Of a stretch of 64,000 nt of DNA, positions 1 through 10,500 are shown in pieces; position 1 is the stretch's first letter; every line of letters begins with the position of its first letter. Position numbers and translations under genes: made by a program. Origin of the DNA: Branchiostoma lanceolatum (lineage: Eukaryota > Chordata > Leptocardii > Amphioxiformes > Branchiostomatidae); assembly GCF_035083965.1 (NCBI RefSeq), contig NC_089726.1:16001501-16065500 (forward strand). Reading direction: 5' to 3'. Below the pieces are notes generated by a model. It had not been told where the DNA came from. It was given only the letters and a program-made list of their open reading frames with translations, and did not search any database.

Positions 1-449
1 ATTGATTTAACTAATATTGATGTCCTGAGATCAAAATGGAATGCACATTGATGTCTACGTGCTGTATACATCTGCAAACTTAACATTTGTCTTTCTAACA
101 ACTTCGTTTTTTGGTAGTGATATTATTGGCGTAATAAGCTTATCTACCAGCTTTCCAGACCACAACTTAAGTTATCGACCTTACTTTAAGTTAATAACTA
201 TGAAATCAACTACTCAATATTATATATAACTGAGAATGCTCACTTCTACAAAGCCTGAAATTGAAACGCCCCTGCAGTTCCAAAGAAATTGATGGAGGGT
301 CTAAACAATCCATCAATAGCCTCTTGAGTTACTTCTAAACCACATATATATAAACGCTACCAAAGTGATAACCTTCTTGGCCAGGTAATTACATTCATAT
401 TTTTATGGATATCTCCAGATCTACAACAGACCACCACGCCCTGCGAACC
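1..449. other. Flank downstream of the P450 gene, nothing recognised
   Basis: AT-rich non-coding sequence lying 3' of the P450 gene. It may contain that gene's 3' untranslated region on the minus strand, but I saw no convincing polyadenylation hexamer to place its end. No gene, RNA or repeat was recognised here. Confidence 0.4.
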
Positions 450-3400
450 TTACTTCCTTGCTTCGGCAACTAGCTGAAACGGTGCCGGAAAATGCACTAA
501 CCCAAAGACTCCCTCGGCAGACGGCATGGGGCAGCCCTCTGGCGGTTTGAAGGTGAAGCGCTGTAGCAGGGACGTGAAGAAAAGGAACAGCTCCGCTTTG
601 GAAAGCCGTTCACCGGGACACAGGCGACGACCTGGAAAACAGTTGTGACACCGTCTGTTATTTTTCAATCTTTCATACGCTTGCGCGGGGAGTATATCTA
701 TGCCAAGTACCTTCCAGGAATGTTGGAGGGGGAGGTCGTTACCCGCTTCTAACTCGCCCCAATTTTTAAAAGCCGTTCTCGAGGCATCATTTGTCAGAAA
801 GCGGGGCGATTAATCCAAAAAAATCACGGAGGTAACTCATGTTAGGTGACTGTAATCACCTGCCTATCTACTTTATAACACATAATGCACAATTCCATCT
901 TAATCTACCAGGAAACTTAAGCTTCTAAGTTTAACCACCCAACATGGCGGGCAACACGTCACAGTCACGTGAGTGCAAACACCTATACAGGTCACAATAC
1001 GTCACAGTTACTTGAGTTCAAACACCTATACAGGTCACAATGCATCACAGTCACGTGAGTGAAAACACCCTATACAGATCACAATACGTCACAGTCACGT
1101 GAGTGAAAACACTCTATACAGGCCCTTGAAAAGTTTTCGACTCACCCATAGAGAACATAATCATTTCCTCCCTTCTTGCAAACTTGCCGGAGTCGTCAAG
1201 AAAGCGGGTCGGGTCAAACTTGTATGGCTCGGGCCAGAGCTGTGGGTCGTACAGCACCGACCAGATATTCACCTCAACTCCGGTGGCCTGAGTGAAATAT
1301 ATGAAAAGATATTCGTTCATTTGAAATACTTTGTTAATCGTAGTGGTTTAAACTATGATATTCAAGATGCGTCCAGGGGAAAAAGCAGTGAGAGAAAGTA
1401 GTTTCAATTTGCTCTCATTCAACGCTTGATGTACTTTGTTACGTTGCAAATGAATGGCTATTTCTACAAATATCATCCAGGGTGTAGCTCTAACCGTGTC
1501 TTAAATGAAATGTCCTCCTTTGAATAACGAAAAATTGCCCTCAGCCAGGAGGCACAAAACAATGTCCTTGAACTCCTTTCTGTATATAATCAAAATACCA
1601 AAGACTTGAACGACACACCGACATGAAAATCATGTACTAGAAAAACAAGCATAACGAGCGCCCCTTTAATTGTTCATTATTTAAATATATGGTATTTCAA
1701 CGCTTACTTCGAAATTTCGCCGAAGTTCATCATATCATACATGTAACCTGTTTCCATGCAAGTGGTATTATTGCAACATTGTGTGAACACTGCTCTTGTT
1801 CGACGGGTCACAAAACTAACTAGACCGTAAAACAAACACAGAGATATGATACTACATATCTAGTGTTTCATTTTGACCTACCTTGGGAATGTGGTAACCT
1901 CTGAAGAATATATCACTGGTGGTGAAGTGTCGAGTTGCCATTGGAGCAGTTGCTGCCATCCTGCTTATTTCACTCAAGGTGGCCTCTGTGTAGGGCATCT
2001 GCGCCGGAAAAGGGAAATGTTTAGATTTTATCGGCCGGTTCATATGACTCAAAACATAGGTCATATGGCAAATGTGAGCTTCGCCTTTACCTGGCTGCGA
2101 TGTTCCATGGAGGGGTCCTGGTTGGGTCCCAGCACGCTGTCTATCTCCTGCTGTACTTTCTGCTGGATGTCCGGATGGAGGATCATGAACAGCACGGCCC
2201 AGTGCAAGGTGGTCGCTGTGGTGTCAGTACCTGCCAAGAACAGCTGGCGGACGATCTTTGGAAAAAGAAAGACACGAAACGTTACATTTGTATGTGCAAC
2301 ACGATACTTTGTAAGGGGCGTCGTCGTCTGAGTTAAACTGTAAAGACCTGGTTTCCCACGCATAGTGTGCTGCGTAAACAGGACGTTGAGCAAACAATTA
2401 GAAATGTCACCCACGTTTCAAAGTTATAAATTAGTTGTTCGTTTTTTCTCCTTACCTCAACATGCTGCTCTTCGGTGAAGGTGGAATTCTCGTCTCCCTC
2501 TCGCTTTTTAGCTTCCAGGAGAAATGCGTCCATAAAGTCCCTGATGTCATTCGGGTCAAACGTTTCCTTGTGTTTCGCTATTTCCTCTCGGATGTGTCCC
2601 CTTAGCTTGATCTGGTTGTTGAGAAACCCTTCGGATCCCTTCTTTAAGCTAGGAATTATTCCCGCTGCTGGGAAGAGAAACGGCAACATGTGATGGCGCT
2701 TGATAGAAAAGGTCTCGTCGATCATCAAAAGAAGTTCTTGACATTTGTTGTCATCGTACTCGTAGCGAGAACCGAACACGAGAGAGCAGATGACATTGCA
2801 TGTTGCATTCTTCAACAGCTGAGAGATGCAAAAGGCCTGGTTTTCTTTCTTCGAGATGACGTCGCTGAGTGCTTGTGCCTCTTCTAGAATCTTCCCTTCC
2901 ATACTTTTCTTGCCGACGCCGAAGTCGCGGAGAGCGGACATGGTGAACTTCTTGTGCTCTTTGTATCGAGGAGTGTACGGCTCAAAAAGCAACCCTGGAA
3001 AAGAAAGTCAACAATTTGTTCATAGCGTAATTTGAGAAGTATCATAAATCTGGAAGGATGTTGCCATTGATATCTGGTACTGTATATTCTAAACTAGAGT
3101 TCCACGACCTCATATTTCGCCAAGTATTGTTGCCTCATCACGCTGAAATCCCACCAATGTGCATGATATATGGCTTGCTCACTTCTACATTACTTCCATA
3201 TGTAAGAAAGATGAACTATCATTTACCAATGAGTTTGTTCAGCGTTTGCTCATTCTAGATATGCAAGTAAGTCCCTTGTTAGCATAATCTATATGAGTTC
3301 ATCATTTCCTCTTTCCAAATCAAATATGTTACAAATATCTTTCTTTAGGAAGCCATTTTAGAATTTTCTCATTCATTGAGCATGCAAATAATTGGCACTA

Positions 3401-4564
3401 AAATGCACATAAGCTGTAAATATATATATATATCTGAACTCTTACTCGTACCTTTTGCGCTCTGGTCTGGCGACCCCAGGACTGGGATAGAAGGACGACT
3501 GGAGAAAACATCAGCGTTCGTCACTAGAGCCTCTCGGATGGCGCTAAAGCCGTTCAGAACAACCCTTGGCTGACTGAAGGCGTAAATGGTGAAGACGTCG
3601 CCGTACTTCTGGGACCACTCTTGATAAACGAGTGCGTTAGCCTGGTGGACAAGAAATATATCTGACCGTCATTGCTCAACGAACCCTTTTACGAACTGAA
3701 TCAAGAGTATCAACTGTATCATATCTGCAAATGTTACTTATCAATCTGCAAATAGATATCCCAAGAACCCAATTTCTGCCATTGAAGATGTACAAGTAAT
3801 ATAGTGTGGCAAAAAACAAAATTCAACGCTGCCATTATCTAAACGGTGAGTCTATATACAAATCATGATGAATATTCCCACGAGGCTAGGGTCCCTGAAT
3901 CGACATGCATGGCTAAGTTTCTCACTTCATCAGCCAAATGTAGTCCTATCGTTCTAAATAAAAGTCAAAAAGAGTTGTCTCCCGGACAGAACCCATGTCA
4001 AACTAGATCCCGTATGCATCATCAATAGGAAATTCCTTCATAGCTACCTTAGTTCTATACCTATCACTGAAAATCAAATGAAATAACTTCTGGAAAATAC
4101 ACAGTGCAAAAACTCACAAGAAAGCATACAGGCAAGCAAGCAAGCAAGCTAACAGAAAAATGATACCACCGTTTTTCCGGACGGGCAGTTGCTTTCTTCG
4201 GTAGAGAATTGAAATCACATATTGTTTTGAACTGCTATAACTTAAAGTAACTTAAACCGCCACTTTGGCACATATACGTAGGCAGAGGTCACAGAGGGGT
4301 CAATCTCACCTTGCTCAAGCTGAACAAGTTCCCGACCAGCGGTAGTCCTCTCGGTCCTGGCGGCAAGCCGGCTGTTGAAGACCGCCTCCACAGCACTGCC
4401 GTGATGATGACGACAACGCCAACTAGCAAAGCCTGGAGGCTCCACAGCCAGGAGACGGCGGGTAGCAAAACGCTCATGATCGACATGACTGACTTTTGTG
4501 CAGCGGTGTCCTCTGTTTGCATAGACAATCCCTGTGTGAATGTGCCTACTATGTCACATGGCAT
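450..4564 (-). CDS. Cytochrome P450, CYP2-type microsomal monooxygenase (7 exons)
   Basis: Haem-thiolate monooxygenase anchored in the endoplasmic reticulum membrane. Exons, in transcript order: 4564(or 4522)-4310, 3641-3452, 2994-2456, 2255-2091, 1998-1882, 1287-1146, 631-450. All junctions have GT-AG ends and the phases match, giving about 515 aa from the Met at 4522, normal for the family. Exon 1 encodes a hydrophobic anchor, then basic residues and the proline hinge [14 protein letters not shown]. Exon 4 has the I-helix motif AGTDTT, exon 5 the ExxR (EISR) and exon 6 the region ending PTRF. The haem cysteine is in GRRLCPGE, its glycine codon split by the last intron (phase 1), a position I recall as typical of CYP2 genes. 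The start is uncertain: Met codons at 4564, 4522 and 4486 all precede the anchor. Substrate and exact subfamily cannot be told from sequence. No frameshift or missing key residue was seen. Confidence 0.93.
956..1122. repeat. 43-bp tandem repeat, about 4 copies, in P450 intron 6
   Basis: Four tandem copies of a 43-bp unit with the core ACAGTCACGTGAGTG, followed by a stretch ending in CTATACAG. Three of the four copies keep the palindrome TCACGTGA, a perfect E-box core (CACGTG); one copy has TTACTTGA instead. The array lies in the last intron, ending only about 20 bp from the splice donor of the exon 1287-1146. Confidence 0.85.
3092..3136 (-). repeat. Fragment of dispersed repeat family (AGAGTTCCACGACCTCAT end)
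   Basis: A short terminal fragment in P450 intron 2 beginning CTAGAGTTCCACGACCTCAT. The same terminus is found at 45925 and, inverted, at 34080-34104, so this is a truncated copy of the same dispersed family. Confidence 0.6.
4130..4150. repeat. (CAAG)n microsatellite
   Basis: About five copies of a CAAG tetranucleotide in the first intron of the P450 gene. Confidence 0.7.
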
Positions 4565-5019
4565 CCAAGTGTCCGTATACAGAATATTCTATTTTGAAAG
4601 GTTGGCAGTGTTTTGTTTTTTCTTTGTTTTTTTCTTCATTTTAGAGCCATTTCAATCTGTTGCTTGGTTCATGTCGGCTTAACAATCAAGTTGCATGATC
4701 ATCTATCATTTCAAGCAACTTCAAACGAAGAATCTTTACCACATAAGGCTACAAAAAAGCAATGTTGTAAAACGTCCGTCTCCCCACCGTCGTAATCATG
4801 GTAGGTTCCTGAGGGTTTGCTTGAGGTAATAAGCTTATCTCTATGTGCCAACACGCTACGAAGGAACTTGCACAAACATAACCTATGCTTTGTTCACTAT
4901 ACAAAGATAAGGACGGATAACATAACCTATGACACCTATGCTTTTACATGCAAAAGTCCGTAAGGACCAAACAACTGCGAGTTGCCAAGTTTAGTTTATA
5001 AATACTCACGTATGATTCA

Positions 5020-5125
5020 TGGGCCAACACGTCTTGACATGGTCATGCCTCGGTCATGTTTGCGGAAGAATAAGTGTAGAATGTGCTTTGCACAATCGCG
5101 TTTGACGCCACGAAAGTCTTTATAA
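5020..5125 (-). repeat. Partial second copy of the SINE-like repeat
   Basis: The stretch around CGTCTTGACATGGTCATGCC is repeated at 5488-5520 with the same downstream order of motifs (GAATGTGCTT, then TCG..GTTTGAC). It matches the body of the SINE at 5330-5655 but lacks the tRNA-like head. It is probably a truncated copy of the same family. Confidence 0.5.
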
Positions 5126-5329
5126 AGTCTGTGGGTCAGGACAAACTCCGAGGCTCGTAGTTTGTTTGTGTTGCATACCCTGAGAACCGCCTCAAGGCGT
5201 AACACACCAGGTTTGTATTGAAAATATTAACAGTACAGGCTGCATATCCGGACAGATTTATTTGGTCCACTCACATCAGAATGGATCCAACTCTTTTCGA
5301 AAAGCGTGCTTCAAGAAGAACGTCCTCCA

Positions 5330-5655
5330 CACGAGGTGTGGGTGTCCTCTAACACGGGATCTGTATTTAACGGCCTATTAACCGAGGGACGGCCCTAACT
5401 TCAGCTAGGTGCCTAACTGAAGCTAGACAATCATTTACTACTTGAGTGAAGAGATGAAAGTCGTGTTAAGTGCCTTTCCCAATGGCATAACGTCTTGACA
5501 TGGTCATGCCTCGGTCATGTCTGTGGAATAGTAAATGGAGAATGTGCTTAGTCATGGACAGATCTAGATTTTCAAAATCGTGTTTGACTTCTGTGAAGGG
5601 GATTCGACCCCAGGACCCCTAACCGTCACGCCAATACGACATCGCCTGTACTGTA
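5330..5655 (-). mobile_element. tRNA-derived SINE
   Basis: Read on the minus strand from about 5650, the sequence has a tRNA-like A box (TGGCGTGACGGTTAG), then a perfect T-stem and loop GGGGTCGAATCCCC that contains a B box at 5606-5619. These are the internal RNA polymerase III promoter parts. Further 3' on the minus strand, at 5455-5495, it has a CATTGGGAAAGGCACTTAA block. This resembles the conserved tail of several deuterostome SINEs (from memory, not checked). The spacing between A and B boxes is shorter than in a true tRNA, so a functional tRNA gene is unlikely. Ends are approximate. Confidence 0.55.
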
Positions 5656-5869
5656 GTGACGAGGCTTGTGAGATCCCAATGTTTTAGAAAACAAGAAAGT
5701 TTCAAGGCAAGAGAATGATCTTGGGCAGTATATCCTCAATCATAATGTGGAACTGTAAGCTCACCACATCCAACCTGTCCAACCAATCATGGTGTCCAAT
5801 TATATTATCACGTCAACTCTCATAATTTCACATAAGACCACCATATGACAGGAAACGGTTAATCCTAAG

Positions 5870-6235
5870 AGTTTTAATGATACAGTATTAGTGATCCCCA
5901 AGATATGTAGATATCTGTAAGTGAGGAAGAGAGAAATGTTGATAGATAAGAAAATATGCAAATGAAGACCTGATTTGCATGATTAATGAGAAACTATTAT
6001 AATTCCATACTGGTAATTGTGGTAAATGACGGCAACCTTATACTTAACTTGTGACATTTGGAAGTTATATGAATGTGAACATCGTTGGACATAGATTATG
6101 CTAATGAGGACCTCATTTGCATGATTGATGATAAAATGCTGGAATAGCCTTCTTTGTTAAGAGAAGACTGACAAATTCTGTTATTTGGGTGGAGAAGATG
6201 ATCAACTGATACTGATCAAACTACAATTCCATTCA
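5870..6235 (+). repeat. Copy of dispersed AT-rich repeat family
   Basis: It contains paired blocks in which ATTTGCAT alternates with ATGCAAAT and ATTATGCTAATGAGGACCTC, ending near TCTGTTATTTGGGTGGAGAAG. The same ordered blocks occur at 33722-34104 and, reversed, at 45925-46650, so it is a copy of one family. The distal part ending in the GAACTCTAG terminus is missing. Confidence 0.65.
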
Positions 6236-6840
6236 TACTTGTGGATAACTCTAAACCGAACCGCCACGCACTACCACCCTTGGTTCCGTATTAACCAGTT
6301 GAAACCCGTCTGGTTTTTTTTTCAATCTTTCATATGCTTGCACGGGGAGTATATCTATGCCAAGCACCTTCCAAGCCTTTATATTGGGACCACTTCATGG
6401 ATTGACAAAACATCAATGAGATCAGTGTAAATGATTTTGCGGAAATTGCCATGGGTCTCAGACAGTGCATTTTCTCATTATATCAAAGAAGATGTGCAGA
6501 GGGAAAATCGTAACGTTTTTCGGTTTATGGTTGTGATTTTTCTAACTGTCAACATAAACCAAACGGAACAGCAACGGAAAGCGTTACAATCTTACCCAAC
6601 ATCTGCTTGGAGATGACCTATTCACCTGCTGAGGGAGTGGCTAATACCAACGCTAATAGAGGGTGGTATGTAAGTAAGAACTATTTATCCACAAATTACC
6701 AAGGTAACTAATATAAAGGTAAACGAACCTCTTTTAAATGAAAATTGTATAATATTCAGATTCGCATAAATATTTGATTGCCGGTGACTTTGTGTCTACT
6801 TATTGTTGAAGTACCAATAAATTTTTAACTCCCTCCCCCT
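6236..6840. other. Intergenic sequence with a 70-bp match to the P450 gene's last intron
   Basis: No gene was recognised. Bases 6305-6375 closely match bases 650-716, which lie in the last intron of the P450 gene next to its final exon; both contain GGGGAGTATATCTATGCCAA. Confidence 0.55.
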
Positions 6841-6899
6841 AAACTCGAATGGCACTTCCTAAAAGTAAGACGGCATTCTGGGAAGCATAGTTTGTTGTC

Positions 6900-7033
6900 A
6901 TGTTAGTACTCTGTCGTCCGTCTCCCGATCATGACGTGAGAAAAGTTTTAAGACCCGTAAAGAAGAAGAACTGTAACATTTGGGACAACAGTAACACAGA
7001 CAGTTTGCGTCGAACGTTCCAGAAATACATCAG
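6900..7033 (+). promoter_or_regulatory. Possible CDK20 promoter and 5' untranslated exon
   Basis: Upstream of CDK20 the sequence contains TTCTGGGAAGCATAGT and no TATA box. A possible non-coding exon ends at a good donor (ATCAG then GTAAAA, 7033/7034). A fitting acceptor (TTACAG, exon from 7535) lies 21 bases before the CDK20 start codon. The intron would hold two copies of GTCGGATTAAGG near its 3' end. No transcript evidence is available. Confidence 0.3.
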
Positions 7034-7555
7034 GTAAAACAACTGAGAGATATGTAACCTGGCAACGCACCAAACTATCAGTCCATTTTTCTGCCCCCCT
7101 CCCATGTTTGCAATGTTTACATGTAGCTAGTGTTCAAGTGTTCAATGCTTCTGCTTTGTATTAACAGTTTTTTTGCTTACTTATACACTACTGCATGTTA
7201 GTTTTTAACTGTACAATATTGAATACGTTTGCTTGTAACTTTGCCAGTGGTTTTAGTTTGTTATGATAATTTGCAGGGAAAGTAACGTTATGATATCAAC
7301 ATTTTTTGCAGTAAAATATTATTTCTCTGCAAATTATCACAAAATATATGGATGGAACATACAGTCCCTGCAACATCCAAATTTGCATAGCTACATATAT
7401 TCTAAGTTAAGGATGTATTCTTTTGAAAGTTTGTTTGTTTATTTGTTTGTTTCTTTGTTATAATCATTATTGCAGTGCATACTCAAAAGTGTCGGATTAA
7501 GGTTGCGTCGGATTAAGGTTCAGTACCGTTACAGCAGGACACACCATAGTTGAAG

Positions 7556-10500
7556 ATGGAACAGTACACTATTATGGAGAGGATAGGGGAGGGTGCACAT
7601 GGCATCGTGTTCAAGGCCAAACATGTAGAGGTAAGTTTAGTCTTACGCTTTGGGATTGACCTAAGAAAATCTTAAGTGCTGGGAAAAGTTGCGTTTGATA
7701 ACAAGAAAAGTGTTCTCGCCATAGACCTTTATCCATTCCATACAGCCTCTTATAAGCCTAAGGAGAAGAGAAGATTAAGATGGAAATAAGATAATGTTAT
7801 CATTTGTACCAGTTGATAAAGACTGGTAAAAAGTCCTTGTTGCATTTTGGTTTCATGTCTAGTTTAAGAGGGACACTTTTTAGTCATACCAAAGACTGAA
7901 AGAGTATATATGTTACCATAAGACAGTCATGATAATAGGTAACGTTACATGTATTAAAATTTTGCATTGGTTCAATCGCTTACAAATGCCTCAGCTAATA
8001 GTAGCTTGTTTGTCCATCTAGAGTGGTGAAGTGGTGGCATTAAAAAAGGTTCCACTGCGTAGGTTGGAAGATGGCATCCCGAACACTGCTCTCAGGTATG
8101 CCATATGGGTCCATAGCAAACCTAATGCTTCACATAGAGTATGATTATAATTATATGTTTGTAAGTTGTAACTTTACATGTGCAGTTTCTATAAGATTTG
8201 TGATGATTGTAATGACTTGCCTATGTGGCAAGTGGTAATGAAATGCTGTCAATTGAATTCAAAGTCAATAGTGCATATATCAACATAAGCAATAAAGTAA
8301 GCAAGGCATATCCTGCATTTTGGCTTGACTGATTGTGTGATTTTCTAATCTAACAGGGAAATAAAGGCTCTTCAAGAAATAGAGGAGAATCAGCATGTAA
8401 GTGTCTGGCTACATTTCACTCTAACGTTGAATTTGAGAACTTCCTAGGTATTGTGTATCTTGAAATGTTTGCAGTGGTTTTATTTGATAAGTGGTTTTTG
8501 CAATGACCTATCCACCGCAAATTCATGACACAGCAAATATGCGTTTTGCAATGTGTTACTATCGGTACTATAGATCTACTACAGAACTGTTTCTACCGCA
8601 AACTTGAAAAGTTAGAACACAGTGAAAAGCTCTGTCTACTGTAAAATCAAGTCCTTGACAAAAATTAATGAATTCAGACGGTCTGAATCAAAGCTTAAGT
8701 GCAATTGCCGACACAAAAATTGGACTTACCGAAATTTTTGACTGATCAGCCTCCAGTCTTTGTCAAGGAATGAGCAATCTTCTGCTCTTGTGTTGGCAAT
8801 TGCAGTTCAACTTTGATTCAGAATGAGTTCTACCAACACAAGTGAACTTTCAAGTGGGGAAATGAATTTAGAGAATGCAACAGTTAACATCATTCCCCTT
8901 GATCTCTCCTTTTAGGTGGTGAAGCTTCGCGAGGTGTTCCCACACGGTACTGGGTTTGTGCTCGTGTTTGAGTACATGTTGTCGGACCTATCCGAGGTCC
9001 TGCGGAACTCTAACCGCCCGCTGACAGAGGCTCAGGTCAAGAGTTACATGATGATGTTGCTGAAGGGCGTGGCCTTCTGTCACGAGAACAACATTATGCA
9101 CAGGGTGAGCCGCCTTAGTGGACTTTACTTGTAATTTTGCAAGGCTTGAAATGCTGGGTGCATGTGCACTTTTACCTCATGTTGTGCGCCCAAAATAAAT
9201 TTTGTGAACACAAATCTTTAGCTTAGGTGCATCTATTTCCGAAAATTAATTTCTAGTCCTAAATTGTCAACTTGTAGCTTTTGTACAAGGATTGATAAGA
9301 ATACAGTACAAATCACATTGTACTTCTTGAATTAAGAATTAACGTTACAGCTATAAGTGAGAAGAATCAAGAATAGAATAGCAGGAAAAAACAAATAAAC
9401 CAATTTTAAAACTAATCTTGGAAACTGCCAGTAACTATATCATTGAAACCAATTGAGCTATCAGTTTCATTAAGCAGCATTTGTCTTCATGGTAAAAATA
9501 ACAGTTAACTTGTACTGCAAAAAAATGCAAAACCTTTTCAACCAATAACGACCAATTGATATCAGGTGTCATAGTAAACATGGAGCCAGTATATAGTGCA
9601 TTGATTGTGTGAGTTACTATCAAATGCTTTGATAAGATGAACTGTATCTTAATAACCATTTCATTGTACCCTGTGCAGGACCTGAAGCCAGCTAATCTAC
9701 TGATCAGTGAGACCGGCCACTTGAAGATCGCTGACTTTGGTCTGGCACGGGTGTTTGCTAATGAGGATGGGAGACTGTACAGTCATCAGGTGGCCACAAG
9801 GTACATATAACATGTATTTCCATCTTCCTATTGCCTAATATATTTCCAAAGAAACTTTTATATGTTGCAAGATTTGCCTTTAAGTTTAAAATGCAATATT
9901 CTGGTGTCTGTAGTGCTTGGGTGATTTGATTTTTAAGCATAATCTTTGACACGTATTGTCAACTATTTACAAGTTCTATTTTGTGAATGTGACAGCATTT
10001 GGACTTCAAATGTTGTTTACTTATGATATGTCAAATGCACATCATCCTTTACATTTCACATCAAAAGATGGTACCGGGCCCCAGAACTGCTGTATGGAGC
10101 AAGAAAATATGAGGAGGGTGTAGATCTTTGGTGAGTACTTCTATTACACACACTTGTACATGTAGAAATAGTCTTAGTTGTAAATGGCTCATACTTGAGT
10201 GAGATGGTAACTTTGCTTTTCTTAGAATATCCTGCCTTGTTGAATTATGAAAAATGAGAAAACATACTGATATAGAAAGTCCCCCTACAACGGAACAAAG
10301 GGGAAACCTGAATACCGAATACACGCATGTACTTTACCTATCTGTTGGTATGGAAAACATATTTTGAATTTTCATGTTTTGTTTCATTTTTCTTTTACCT
10401 GCAGGGCTGTTGGCTGTATCTTCGGAGAACTGTTGAACAACTCCCCTCTATTTCCTGTAAGGCTTTTGATCTTTTTTTTCCATTAGTAACTGAGATTGAA

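Noticed and set aside
1873..2331. 152-codon plus-strand frame over P450 exons
   Set aside because: It is antisense to two well-defined P450 exons and crosses their introns.
5590..5650. A true tRNA gene on the minus strand
   Set aside because: The A and B boxes are too close, no anticodon arm or acceptor-stem pairing could be drawn, and a SINE body follows.
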